NCBI GenBank assembly: GCA_022800935.1
Contig: JAAWRH010000002.1
Coordinates: forward strand, 124,001-188,000
Direction: 5' to 3'
DNA length: 64,000 nucleotides
Origin: Oscillospiraceae bacterium
GTDB lineage: Bacteria; Bacillota; Clostridia; Oscillospirales; Ruminococcaceae
The number at the start of each line of letters is the position of its first letter. Positions within the stretch are counted from its first letter, which is position 1. The position numbers and the translations under genes are program-made. The notes beneath the pieces were generated by a model. That model had not been told where the DNA came from and ran no database searches. It saw only the letters and a program-made list of their open reading frames with translations. Of this stretch, positions 1 to 7,462 are shown piece by piece.

Positions 1-47
1 TGCTGACACAAACGCCTTCAACAGGCTGGGGTATCTGACAAATACCA
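1..47 (-). CDS. Possible start of a downstream gene, cut by window edge
   Basis: A reading frame opens with ATG at 47 and runs off the left edge after about 15 codons (begins MVFVRYPSLLK). It follows the Nudix gene stop by 14 bases. No convincing ribosome binding site is visible, so this may be chance; no function can be given. Confidence 0.2.
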
Positions 48-61
48 TTTTAAACAGAATG

Positions 62-589
62 TCACTTTTGAATGTATATCTTAGTTTTTTCATCACAGCC
101 TCCGGATGATTCGTTTTTAAGTTTAACATCACTTATTCCAAGTAACTCTTTGGCAATCGTCACCGCTGAACATATCTGTCCCCTGCCAACATCTCCCCAG
201 TCCAAAAGCGATATTGCCTGTTTGGGAGACACAAATATCCTTTCATATGTCCTCCCCGTATCAGGGTCCGGCCTTGAAGCCCCAAACCGATCCAATTTGG
301 CGGCCATCCTCACCTGGGCATAGGCAGGAATCCCGTTCTCCTCGTCAACCAACTGGTATCCGGCTATAACAATACGGCTGACTGAAACATTGAGCTCTTC
401 ATCAAGCTCTCTTTTCAGCGTCGCTTCTATATTGAGGTCAAACGGCTCCGGCTTGCCGCCGGGGAGAGAATATTTTTCTCCATCTTTTCTCAGCAGTATC
501 CTTCCATCCTCTGCAAAAACGATTCCATAGACCTGCTTTACCTCCAGCCCACAGGGAACAGCTCCTTCTACCCATTGGTAAACGCTCAT
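62..589 (-). CDS. Nudix hydrolase family protein
   Basis: Nudix proteins hydrolyse nucleoside diphosphates linked to another moiety; the substrate here cannot be told. A Nudix-box-like segment lies near residues 45-70, with GGKPEP followed by the core RELDEELNV. The box is atypical: the spacing from GG to RE is one residue longer than the canonical GX5EX7REUXEEXGU, and the usual Gly before the last hydrophobic residue is Asn. I start at ATG 589 (MSVYQWVEG), which has a GAGGGGG site 7 bases upstream; an in-frame ATG at 607 is less well placed. The protein is 175 residues with a Lys/Ser/Gly-rich tail. No operon partner except possibly the fragment at the left edge. Confidence 0.75.
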   Translation of the reverse strand: MSVYQWVEGAVPCGLEVKQVYGIVFAEDGRILLRKDGEKYSLPGGKPEPFDLNIEATLKRELDEELNVSVSRIVIAGYQLVDEENGIPAYAQVRMAAKLDRFGASRPDPDTGRTYERIFVSPKQAISLLDWGDVGRGQICSAVTIAKELLGISDVKLKNESSGGCDEKTKIYIQK

Positions 590-680
590 GATATTCCCCC
601 TCTTCATCCGGCATAAACAAATATTCGCCTTATTCTTCCCTATTCTCAGTATAACATATTATGATGAATTTTTCCATAGC

Positions 681-714
681 AAAAAAGAAAGGGCAGTCGC
701 TCCCCTGCCCTTTC
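681..714 (-). terminator. Rho-independent terminator of the metal ATPase operon
   Basis: A 10-bp stem (GAAAGGGCAG with CTGCCCTTTC) is followed on the minus strand by TTTTTTG. It lies 7 bases past the ATPase stop codon. Confidence 0.85.
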
Positions 715-720
715 ATCCCG

Positions 721-2586
721 CTATTTCTTTTCGATAAACTTCACATTCAGCGCCCGCATGGCATTGAGAATGGCAATCACCGCCACACCCACGTCGGCAA
801 AGACGGCCTCCCACATGGTGGCAATCCCGAAAGCGCCTAAAATCAGCACCAGCGCCTTGACCGCAAGGGCAAAGACGATATTCTGGTACACAATCCTAAT
901 GGTTTTGCGGGAGATTGCCATGGCGTCAGCAATGCGGGAGGGCTTGTCGTCCATGATGACGATATCCGCCGCCTCGATGGCCGCGTCCGAACCTAAACCG
1001 CCCATGGCGATGCCGATGTCCGCACGGGTCAACACCGGGGCATCGTTTACGCCGTCACCCACAAAGGCCAGCACACCCTTGGAGGATTTCTGCTTCAAAA
1101 GGGACTCCACCTTTTCCACCTTGCCCACAGGGAGCAGCTCCGTAAACACCTCATCAATACCCAGTTCTTTCCCGATGGCCTCCCCTACCGGCTTCAGGTC
1201 GCCGGTGAGCATCACCGTCTTTTTCACCCGTCCTTCGGTTTTCAGCCTCCTGATGGCCTCCCTGGCATCGGGTTTGAGCTGGTCGGAGATGAGAATATAA
1301 CCGCTGTACTTCCCGCCCACGGCCAGATATACCACAGTACCTGTGCTCTTGACCAAAGGAACCTTTACGCCAATGGATTCCATCAGCCTGCGGTTGCCCG
1401 CGGCCACCTGCACGCCGTTAATGACAGCCTTTACACCGTGGCCGGAGATTTCCTCCACCTGGGATACCTGCTTGGGATCAATTTCCTTTCCATACGCTTT
1501 TTTCAGGGAAAGGGAAATGGGATGGTTAGAATAGCTTTCCGCCAAAGTGCAAACCCTCAGCAGCTCCTGTTCAGATACCCCTTCTGCTGGGTGCAGCTCC
1601 GTTACCTCAAAGCTGCCCTGGGTCAGGGTTCCGGTTTTGTCCATGGCAATGATCTCTGTCTTGGCCAGCGCCTCCAGATAATTGCTGCCCTTGACCAGAA
1701 TTCCGCATTTGGACGCACCGCCGATTCCCCCGAAGAAGCTCAGGGGCACCGAAATCACCAGCGCGCAGGGGCAGGAAATAACCAGGAAGATAAGCGCCCT
1801 GTGAATCCACTCACCCAAAGGCTGACGCAGAATGAGGGGCGGGAAGAATGCAAGCAGAACGGCGGCGATTACCACCGAAGGGGTATACCAATGGGCGAAC
1901 TTGGTGATAAAGTTTTCGCTTTTGGCCTTTTTGCTGCTGGCATTTTCCACCAGGTCGAGAATCTTTGCCACCGTCGATTCCCCAAATTCCTTAGAAACCC
2001 GAATGGAGAGCACTCCCGTCAGGTTAATGCACCCGCTGATGACATCGCCCCCCGATTCCACCTCTCTGGGGACCGATTCGCCGGTCAGGGCAGAGGTGTC
2101 CACCGTGGAGGTTCCCTCCGTCACCACGCCGTCCAGGGGTATCTTTTCCCCTGCCCGGACGACAATGGTATCCCCTATCTTCACCTCATCGGGATCAACT
2201 TGGGTCAGCGTGCCGTCTACCATGATGTTGGCGTAATCGGGCCGGATATCCATCAGCCCGGCGATGGACCTGCGGGAACGCCCCACCGCGTAGCTCTGGA
2301 ACAGCTCGCCCACCTGGTAGAACAGCATGACGGCCACGCCCTCCTGATATTCGCCGGAGGCAAAGGCCCCCACCGTTGCCAGCGCCATTAAAAACTCCTC
2401 GTCAAACCACTGGCGATTCCATATCTTCCGGGCCGCGCCATACAGCACATCCCACCCGCAGATCAGGTATGCCGCCACAAAGGGAAAGGGCTTCAGATAC
2501 GCGTTCAAAGGTAGCAGGACAGCGATAACCAGCACAACCGCGCTTATGATAATGCGGAGCAGCATCTTTTTCTGTTTTTTTGTCAT
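721..2586 (-). CDS. P1B-type heavy-metal-translocating ATPase (Zn/Cd/Co class)
   Basis: A membrane pump that exports divalent metal ions using ATP. Visible motifs: TGES near 168-171 (actuator), SCPCALVIS near 271-279 (metal site in the membrane; CPC is typical of Zn/Cd and Cu pumps), DKTGTLT with the phosphorylated Asp near 316, the P1B-specific SNHPIS, and GDGVNDAP in the hinge. The protein is 621 residues and has no N-terminal metal-binding domain; that domain is the separate small gene just upstream. ATG 2586 is preferred (AAGGGG upstream) over a longer ATG form from 2628. The upstream ArsR/CadC-type regulator argues for Zn/Cd/Pb-type substrates rather than copper, which is inference. Last gene of the operon. 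Confidence 0.93.
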   Translation of the reverse strand: MTKKQKKMLLRIIISAVVLVIAVLLPLNAYLKPFPFVAAYLICGWDVLYGAARKIWNRQWFDEEFLMALATVGAFASGEYQEGVAVMLFYQVGELFQSYAVGRSRRSIAGLMDIRPDYANIMVDGTLTQVDPDEVKIGDTIVVRAGEKIPLDGVVTEGTSTVDTSALTGESVPREVESGGDVISGCINLTGVLSIRVSKEFGESTVAKILDLVENASSKKAKSENFITKFAHWYTPSVVIAAVLLAFFPPLILRQPLGEWIHRALIFLVISCPCALVISVPLSFFGGIGGASKCGILVKGSNYLEALAKTEIIAMDKTGTLTQGSFEVTELHPAEGVSEQELLRVCTLAESYSNHPISLSLKKAYGKEIDPKQVSQVEEISGHGVKAVINGVQVAAGNRRLMESIGVKVPLVKSTGTVVYLAVGGKYSGYILISDQLKPDAREAIRRLKTEGRVKKTVMLTGDLKPVGEAIGKELGIDEVFTELLPVGKVEKVESLLKQKSSKGVLAFVGDGVNDAPVLTRADIGIAMGGLGSDAAIEAADIVIMDDKPSRIADAMAISRKTIRIVYQNIVFALAVKALVLILGAFGIATMWEAVFADVGVAVIAILNAMRALNVKFIEKK

Positions 2587-2661
2587 TTCAGTCAATCCCC
2601 TTCCGTGTATTCGGCGCAGGAGAATCACTCTTTTCCCATCCCGCGCCCAAGACCGCCGAAT

Positions 2662-2883
2662 TTACTTCAGGACGATTTCGCAGTCCGACTCCACCTTTTT
2701 GCAGACCTTGACCACTTCCTTCATGATGGCGTCAAATTGACTGTCCTCCGCTTCCACCATCAGCTTCTGTGCCAGGAAGTTCATGGCTGCGTCATTGACG
2801 CCGGGGATCTTCTTGATGGCCTCTTCCAACTTGGCGGCGCAGTGGGCGCAGTCCAGGTCGTTTACCTTAAATGTCTTTTTCAT
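2662..2883 (-). CDS. Stand-alone heavy-metal-associated (HMA) domain protein
   Basis: A 73-residue metallochaperone-like protein (starts MKKTFKVNDLDCAHC). The CAHC motif near residues 12-15 is the CxxC metal site of the HMA fold. It probably hands metal to the adjacent ATPase, which lacks its own HMA domain. The start is set by GGAGG 8 bases before ATG 2883; an in-frame ATG at 2898 would place the Shine-Dalgarno inside the coding sequence. Central gene of the repressor-HMA-ATPase operon. Confidence 0.9.
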   Translation of the reverse strand: MKKTFKVNDLDCAHCAAKLEEAIKKIPGVNDAAMNFLAQKLMVEAEDSQFDAIMKEVVKVCKKVESDCEIVLK

Positions 2884-2948
2884 AGCCGATTCCTCCAAAT
2901 TTCATAATAAAATATTTATTTTGATGCCGGACCTCCGGCGGGCTGACA

Positions 2949-3311
2949 CTATTCGGTGATGTGCTCCATCCCCTGGTTGATAATCTGCTCCACATGCCGG
3001 TCGTTGAGGGAGTAGAACACCGTCTTCCCCTCCCGGCGGAACTTGACCAGCCGGGACTGCTTGAGCACCCGCAGCTGATGGGAGATTGCCGACTGGCTCA
3101 TATTCAGCAGCTGGGCGATATCGCAGACGCACATCTCCGACTCAAACAGCACATACAGAATCTTGATTCGGGTGCTGTCCCCGAACACCTTGTACAGCTC
3201 CGCCAGATCATAGAGCTGTTCCTCGTCGGGGAGCTGGGTCCTCACCGCCTGGACGATATCCTGGTGGACCTCGCAGACGTCGCAGCGTTCGGTGTTGTTT
3301 TTGTCTATCAT
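2949..3311 (-). CDS. ArsR/SmtB-family metal-responsive repressor (CadC-like)
   Basis: A 120-residue winged-helix repressor expected to leave DNA when metal binds. The recognition helix region reads LLNMSQSAISHQLRVLK, and ESEMCVCDIAQ matches the ELCVCDL-type alpha-3 metal box of CadC-like sensors. Extra Cys/His ligands sit at the N-terminus (CDVCEVH), also as in CadC. AAGGAGAG lies 6 bases before ATG 3311, so the longer frame from 3344 is unlikely. First gene of the efflux operon; the palindrome overlapping its promoter suggests autoregulation. Confidence 0.92.
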   Translation of the reverse strand: MIDKNNTERCDVCEVHQDIVQAVRTQLPDEEQLYDLAELYKVFGDSTRIKILYVLFESEMCVCDIAQLLNMSQSAISHQLRVLKQSRLVKFRREGKTVFYSLNDRHVEQIINQGMEHITE

Positions 3312-3328
3312 ATGCACTCTCCTTTTAT

Positions 3329-3353
3329 ATGAGCTATTGTTCATGTGTTCATA
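3329..3353 (-). promoter_or_regulatory. Probable operator of the ArsR/CadC-like repressor
   Basis: An imperfect palindrome ATGAGC-TATT-GTTCAT (3329-3344, one mismatch) is followed by a second GTTCAT copy ending near 3353. It lies between the -10 box and the repressor start, and resembles the TGAA...TTCA half-sites of SmtB/CadC-family operators. Confidence 0.65.
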
Positions 3354-3379
3354 ATACTACTTTAAGAATCATTTGTCAA
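3351..3379 (-). promoter_or_regulatory. Promoter of the metal-efflux operon
   Basis: Minus-strand -35 TTGACA (3374-3379), 17-base spacer, -10 TATTAT (3351-3356). The -10 overlaps the edge of the proposed operator. Confidence 0.75.
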
Positions 3380-3430
3380 GGGGTTTTTCCAAAAGATTTG
3401 GTTCATTTTGGGGAGAAGCCCTAAAACAGG

Positions 3431-3459
3431 TTGATATTATCCCTTTCTTCCCTTATAAT
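3431..3459 (+). promoter_or_regulatory. Promoter of the AbrB/PIN pair
   Basis: Plus-strand -35 TTGATA (3431-3436), 17-base spacer, -10 TATAAT (3454-3459), about 48 bases before the antitoxin start. Confidence 0.7.
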
Positions 3460-3506
3460 AAAGATGTAAAGAAAACCAAGTGGATATTTTGAAGGGAGGA
3501 AATCAC

Positions 3507-3764
3507 ATGGAAGTAGCAAAGATTTCCAGCAAGGGGCAGATTACCATTCCCGCCTCCGTAAGGAATAAGCTGAAGCTGAAAACCGGGGATAAAATTGTCA
3601 TTTTGGAAGAAAACGGTAGATTTTACTTTGAAAATTCGGCAATGCTGGCCTTTAAAAGGGCAGAGGAAGCCTTTGCCGGAGAGGCGGAAAAAGCGGGTTT
3701 TTCCACTGAGGAAGAAATGCAGGACTACATGAGGGAAATCAGAAAAGAAGTAAGGGGATTTTGA
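3507..3764 (+). CDS. AbrB/MazE-type antitoxin (SpoVT-AbrB domain)
   Basis: An 85-residue protein starting MEVAKISSKGQITIPASVR, the characteristic swapped-hairpin SpoVT-AbrB DNA-binding fold. It should bind its own promoter and neutralise the downstream PIN nuclease through its C-terminal half. GGAGGAAATCAC precedes ATG 3507, so this start is preferred over an in-frame ATG at 3480. Its stop TGA overlaps the next start by one base (TGATG), typical of coupled toxin-antitoxin pairs. Confidence 0.88.
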   Translation: MEVAKISSKGQITIPASVRNKLKLKTGDKIVILEENGRFYFENSAMLAFKRAEEAFAGEAEKAGFSTEEEMQDYMREIRKEVRGF

Positions 3765-4165
3765 TGCGTATAATGCTTGATACCAGCATCTTTATCTCCA
3801 TGATTTTCTTTCCCTCCGTGCAGACGAGGGAACTGGCCAAAAGGCTGACCGAAAGGCACCAAATTGTTGTATGCGATTATGTGGTTGAGGAATTACGGCT
3901 GGTAACTGATCGAAAATTCCCATCGAAAAGAAAATACCTTGACCGCTTTTTTCTTGAATTGCCTTTTGAGTTGGTCTATACTCCAAAAGCTTTGGATTTG
4001 ACCGATTATCCTGAAAGGCGTAATGTAAAAGATTCGCCAATATTGGCAACAGCAATTATGGAGGGTATTGATGTATTTTTGACCGGAGATAAAGATTTTC
4101 TTGTCTTAGAGGTGGAGGTACCTGAAATTCTCACAATGGCAGAGTTCCTTGAACGTCAAATATAA
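3764..4165 (+). CDS. PIN-domain toxin, VapC-like ribonuclease
   Basis: A 133-residue PIN domain (starts MRIMLDTSIFIS). Acidic active-site residues are recognisable: LDTS near residue 6, the Glu in VVEEL, the Asp in VKDSPILA and the Asp of TGDKDFL. PIN toxins cleave RNA, often tRNA or rRNA; the target here is unknown. ATG 3764 overlaps the antitoxin stop; a TTG at 3761 could add one residue. The cassette is visibly more AT-rich than the metal operon beside it, suggesting acquisition. Confidence 0.88.
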   Translation: MRIMLDTSIFISMIFFPSVQTRELAKRLTERHQIVVCDYVVEELRLVTDRKFPSKRKYLDRFFLELPFELVYTPKALDLTDYPERRNVKDSPILATAIMEGIDVFLTGDKDFLVLEVEVPEILTMAEFLERQI

Positions 4166-4178
4166 ATCTAAATTAAAT

Positions 4179-4235
4179 GGTACCCCGCAAAACAGATACA
4201 CCTTGCTTTTATGTGTACCTGCTTTGCGGGGTACC
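4179..4235. repeat. Long interrupted palindrome, possible bidirectional terminator or small mobile repeat
   Basis: Arms GGTACCCCGCAAA and TTTGCGGGGTACC (13 bp, perfect) enclose an inner near-palindrome (CAGATACAC with GTGTACCTG). It lies between the convergent PIN toxin gene and the anti-sigma-like gene. There is no clear T-run, so simple intrinsic termination is not certain. Confidence 0.7.
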
Positions 4236-4256
4236 GTTCATAATTTCAAACAACCT

Positions 4257-5087
4257 TTAATTTCCGCTTCTATGAATGAGCTGCTCATAAACCCAATCCA
4301 CCGGTACACCCTTTGTCGTAACCTCCACTACAACATCTCCATAACAAACGCCAAAGGACATCCGCGTTCCGTTTGTATCGCCCCTTTCATTGACAGAATA
4401 GGCCCTGCGGCTGACTGCCTCCAGCGTCAGCTCATCAATGGGGAAGATGGGATGGTCCACTATCTCAAACAATTCTTCCGGCACCGAATCGGCCAGCGGA
4501 AACGGGTAAAGGCTCAGATCATAGTTTTTGGTATCGTCAACCGAGGTTATCCTGTTCGTCATCGTTTCATTGTAGAAGGATACCCTCCAGCTGATTTCGT
4601 CAAAGGACCCCTCCCCCTTTGTCCAAAGTCCATACAGATAATTGTCGTTTTCATCCTGATATCGCTGAATTGTATCGGCGGTAAATCCGGCCAGCACCCT
4701 GGCGGGAAGATACCCCCCAAAGGGCTCGGAACGCTGAGCTTCCTCCAGGGTCATGGCTTTATCAATGAAAACGTTCTCTCCCCTTTGTTTATTGGCCTCG
4801 TCCTGGCTGGCGGAGCCGGCCGTGCTGCCGGGTTCAGGCTGTGATGGGATAACACTGCTGTACGACTGCGGAGGTTCAATCGAATCATCAGGTAAGACTG
4901 TACTTATGCCGGAGTGCTGCATGAGCTTTGGAATCCCAAGGGCTGCACCCAATACCAAACAAAAGCATGCGGCAAGGGTGCCCCATCTTGTCCAGCTGCC
5001 GCCGGACCTTCCCTTGTAGCGAATTGCTTCGTCCACATACCTGCTGTCAAGCTCGCCCATAGCTTCGGAAAACTTCTTTGCATTCAT
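4257..5087 (-). CDS. Probable membrane-anchored anti-sigma factor
   Basis: A 276-residue protein with a short cytoplasmic N-terminus, one membrane segment near residues 36-52 (LAACFCLVLGAALGI) and a large outer domain with a Ser/Pro/Gln linker near 70-100. That topology, and an ATGA overlap with the upstream ECF sigma gene, indicate an anti-sigma factor or sensor for it; no zinc-binding anti-sigma signature is present. The C-terminal domain could be a DUF4367/DUF4179-like extracellular domain, which I cannot confirm. The signal sensed is unknown. Confidence 0.65.
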   Translation of the reverse strand: MNAKKFSEAMGELDSRYVDEAIRYKGRSGGSWTRWGTLAACFCLVLGAALGIPKLMQHSGISTVLPDDSIEPPQSYSSVIPSQPEPGSTAGSASQDEANKQRGENVFIDKAMTLEEAQRSEPFGGYLPARVLAGFTADTIQRYQDENDNYLYGLWTKGEGSFDEISWRVSFYNETMTNRITSVDDTKNYDLSLYPFPLADSVPEELFEIVDHPIFPIDELTLEAVSRRAYSVNERGDTNGTRMSFGVCYGDVVVEVTTKGVPVDWVYEQLIHRSGN

Positions 5088-5644
5088 ACAAAAACCTCTC
5101 TTTCTGCTAAATACGCTTTCATCCTTTGACGGATACGGGTCAGCCGGACGGTAACATTTTTCTCTGTAAGCCCTACCAATCCGGCTATGTCCTTACAGCT
5201 GTCGGAGAACCAGTACCGGCGCATAAAGATGACGCGGTTTTCGGCGGTCAGCGTGTCCAAAAAGTCTTCAATGACACGCGCCAGCTCCCTGGCCCCGATT
5301 TCGTCTTCCACGGTGCAGGGGTCCGCGATACAGCCTTCGATTTCCTCCATGGCGGCTGTATAGCGGCTGCTTCGCTTGGCGGCTCCATTTCTGTAATAGC
5401 ATTTCAATGAAATGTTCCGGACAATCCTGCAAACATAGGTCAGCAGCGGGTCCGGCCTCGCTGGGGGAATCGCGTTCCACGCGCCTAAGTAGGCGTCATT
5501 TACGCATTCCTCCGCGTCCTGTCCGTTGTTCACAATGTTGTACGAGAGCTTGTAAAATACCCTGCCGTATTTTGAATCCAGCTCCTCTATCGCCTGTTCC
5601 GAACGGCGGAAAAACAGCTCAATGATTTTTTCGTCCTCTGTCAA
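5084..5644 (-). CDS. ECF-type RNA polymerase sigma factor
   Basis: A 186-residue sigma-70-family factor. Region 2 lies near residues 15-85 (DAEECVNDAYLGAWNAIPP is the region 2.2/2.3-like core), and region 4 near 115-175 (LTAENRVIFMRRYW, then the helix-turn-helix around LVGLTEKNVTVRLTRIRQ). The start is TTG at 5644 behind a very strong AAAGGAGGAG site; no ATG fits. It overlaps the membrane protein gene by ATGA, implying a co-expressed sigma/anti-sigma pair. Confidence 0.88.
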   Translation of the reverse strand: MTEDEKIIELFFRRSEQAIEELDSKYGRVFYKLSYNIVNNGQDAEECVNDAYLGAWNAIPPARPDPLLTYVCRIVRNISLKCYYRNGAAKRSSRYTAAMEEIEGCIADPCTVEDEIGARELARVIEDFLDTLTAENRVIFMRRYWFSDSCKDIAGLVGLTEKNVTVRLTRIRQRMKAYLAEREVFV

Positions 5645-5888
5645 ATTATCTCCTCCTTTCCGGCTTCACCCATATACTACCGTTTTTGTGCCAAATACTA
5701 CAAGAATTTTAAAAATGAGATTATCTCAATCCCCTTTCCTTTTTACAAGTTCGGCAGAACCGGGCTTAACCGCCTTGACATTTGCTATTATATTTGTACA
5801 CAAAAACTCAAAAGGGGACGTTATGCCGCATGGGACCGATTGAAATCAATACCAGAACCAATATTAAATACTGAACGGAGGAACCATC

Positions 5889-6176
5889 ATGAAGAAAAAA
5901 GAACCGTCTTTAGAACAAATAGAACGCTGTTTTGCACAAATTGATGCCATAGAGCCGGAGGAACCTACTCCGGAAGATCTAGCTGCTTTTGCAGCGGCAG
6001 AAGCGGAGGATCCTGCTGGAATGCCTACATTGGAGGAATTCAACACCCAGATAAACGGACACAGCGGAAAGCTCTCCCTGCGCATTCCCAAGGAGCTGCA
6101 CCGGCAGCTGGCCCAGGACGCCAAGGCGAACGGGGTAAGTCTGAACCAATACGCGCTTTATAAACTGGCGCGATAA
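5889..6176 (+). CDS. HicB-like ribbon-helix-helix protein (orphan antitoxin-like)
   Basis: A 95-residue protein with an acidic Ala/Glu-rich first half (about 1-50) and a C-terminal segment, GKLSLRIPKELHRQLAQDA followed by GVSLNQYALYKLA, typical of the RHH DNA-binding tail of HicB-family antitoxins. GGAGG lies 7 bases before ATG 5889. No HicA-like toxin is visible on either side, so it may be an orphan antitoxin or a plain regulator. A strong hairpin follows the stop directly. Confidence 0.65.
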   Translation: MKKKEPSLEQIERCFAQIDAIEPEEPTPEDLAAFAAAEAEDPAGMPTLEEFNTQINGHSGKLSLRIPKELHRQLAQDAKANGVSLNQYALYKLAR

Positions 6177-6182
6177 AAGAGG

Positions 6183-6232
6183 AATGTGGCTGTCTCAAAA
6201 CGAAGGAATGGTCGTTTTGAGACAGCCACATT
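6183..6232 (+). terminator. Strong hairpin terminator with 21-bp perfect stem
   Basis: Arms at 6183-6203 and 6212-6232 are perfect inverted repeats (AATGTGGCTGTCTCAAAACGA and its complement) with an 8-base loop. A T-run (TTTTTG) follows on the plus strand, terminating the RHH gene; it may also stop the convergent minus-strand gene. Confidence 0.85.
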
Positions 6233-6255
6233 TTTGTATAATGAAAAGACCCGTA

Positions 6256-6684
6256 TCAGACAAAGAATTCCACCGGCTTATACCCGGTCCTATCCCACAC
6301 ATTCAGGGTATTATAGAATTCCCGGAAAGCCTCCATACACTCCTTCTGGGAGCAGTCCTTCCCCATAAGTCTGGTCTTATCCCCTTCCTCTATCCCCAGC
6401 TCCAGGTCGATTCCCCTGTCGGTCTGGGCGGCCTGGACAAAGCGGATATGATAGGGTGCCTCCCCTGCCGTCAGGGTGACAAACTCGTCCGAATCGGCAA
6501 ACATCCCCAGAATGCAGGCCTCTATCTCCTCCCAGGAGGAGACGGAGCCGTCCCGCTCCTGGGTCCTGAGGTTCCACGGCACGTGGCAGACGGTATTTTG
6601 AAAGGTAACGTCCGTCGTTGTTTTCTGTTTTGCCTTGTCCCTGGATTTTGGTTTTAATTTATCCCAAAAACTGAATTTTGCCAT
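6256..6684 (-). CDS. Hypothetical protein, cytoplasmic
   Basis: A 142-residue protein with no signal peptide or membrane segment. A basic N-terminus (MAKFSFWDKLKPKSRDKAKQK) precedes a mixed alpha/beta region. I do not recognise a family. ATG 6684 is chosen because AAAGGA lies 8 bases upstream; an ATG at 6717 gives 11 more residues without a good site. It is downstream of and co-directional with the PII-like/DUF1538 pair, so it may be co-transcribed. Confidence 0.6.
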   Translation of the reverse strand: MAKFSFWDKLKPKSRDKAKQKTTTDVTFQNTVCHVPWNLRTQERDGSVSSWEEIEACILGMFADSDEFVTLTAGEAPYHIRFVQAAQTDRGIDLELGIEEGDKTRLMGKDCSQKECMEAFREFYNTLNVWDRTGYKPVEFFV

Positions 6685-6727
6685 ACTGTCTATCCTTTCT
6701 CCGCAGCTGCTATCCAAAAAAGGCTTT

Positions 6728-7462
6728 TTATATTTCGTCGTCGCCCAGACCGATTACCTCATCAATGGGCATGGACATAACTATCCCCTCCGCCTCGCTC
6801 TTTAATCCGCAGGACTCACTGATGGCCTTCATAATCGCCAGCTTGTTCTCCGCCGAGGCAATAATCATCACAATCTCCTTGTCGTCCTTGGCCCCTAATC
6901 CCCAGAAGCTCAGTCCCTTTTCATTGCCAATCCGGCGGCTGTGGAGCACCGAGCCCCCACTGGCCCCCGCGGATTTGGCCGCGTCCATCAGCTTTTCACT
7001 GTATCCCTGATTGATGATTGCCGCAACCATCGCGTATTTCATCTCACCCATAGAAGCTCCTCCATCCTTTCCTTCAGGGACCCTATCGGTTTCCCCTTCA
7101 TCACCCATCTGGTTCATCACCCGCAGCATCAGCGCGCTGGCCCCCGTCAGCGGCATGGTAAACACAATACCGCTGTCCGGCAGCCCGATCCTCAGGGTTC
7201 TTTTCAGCATCTTCAGCAGCCCTCTGCACAGGCTCTTGGGCACCATGCTGATCAAAAAGTTCTTATCTGTGCTCCCCAGGCCCAGAATGTCCAGAATTTC
7301 ACTGGACGCCGTCCCCGCCGCGGTCAGTTGGAAGTGCATGGGAATGGCGTTTTCATCCAGCAGCTTGGTAGCCTTGGGCGCAAGCTTAGGGTTGGTAATG
7401 ACAATCAGAATGCGGTATGCGCCCTGAACGGATGCTTTGCCTGTACTCTCGCTCATGCTCAC
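6728..7462 (-). CDS. PII-like signalling protein with two related domains
   Basis: A 244-residue protein. The N-terminal part (RILIVITNPKLAPKATKLL) and the C-terminal part (EMKYAMVAAIINQGYSEKLMDAAKSAG...GGSVLHSRR) both look like the PII/GlnB-type ferredoxin-like fold, which binds adenylyl nucleotides and regulates membrane partners. It overlaps the upstream DUF1538 gene by GTGA, so the two are made together; control of that transporter-like protein is the obvious guess. The start may be GTG 7462 or ATG 7456. Classical uridylylation-loop features are not evident. Confidence 0.72.
   Translation of the reverse strand: MSMSESTGKASVQGAYRILIVITNPKLAPKATKLLDENAIPMHFQLTAAGTASSEILDILGLGSTDKNFLISMVPKSLCRGLLKMLKRTLRIGLPDSGIVFTMPLTGASALMLRVMNQMGDEGETDRVPEGKDGGASMGEMKYAMVAAIINQGYSEKLMDAAKSAGASGGSVLHSRRIGNEKGLSFWGLGAKDDKEIVMIIASAENKLAIMKAISESCGLKSEAEGIVMSMPIDEVIGLGDDEI

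Noticed and set aside
6183-6232. Inverted repeat as insertion-sequence end
   Set aside because: No transposase nearby, single hairpin with a T-run right after a stop codon; better explained as a terminator.
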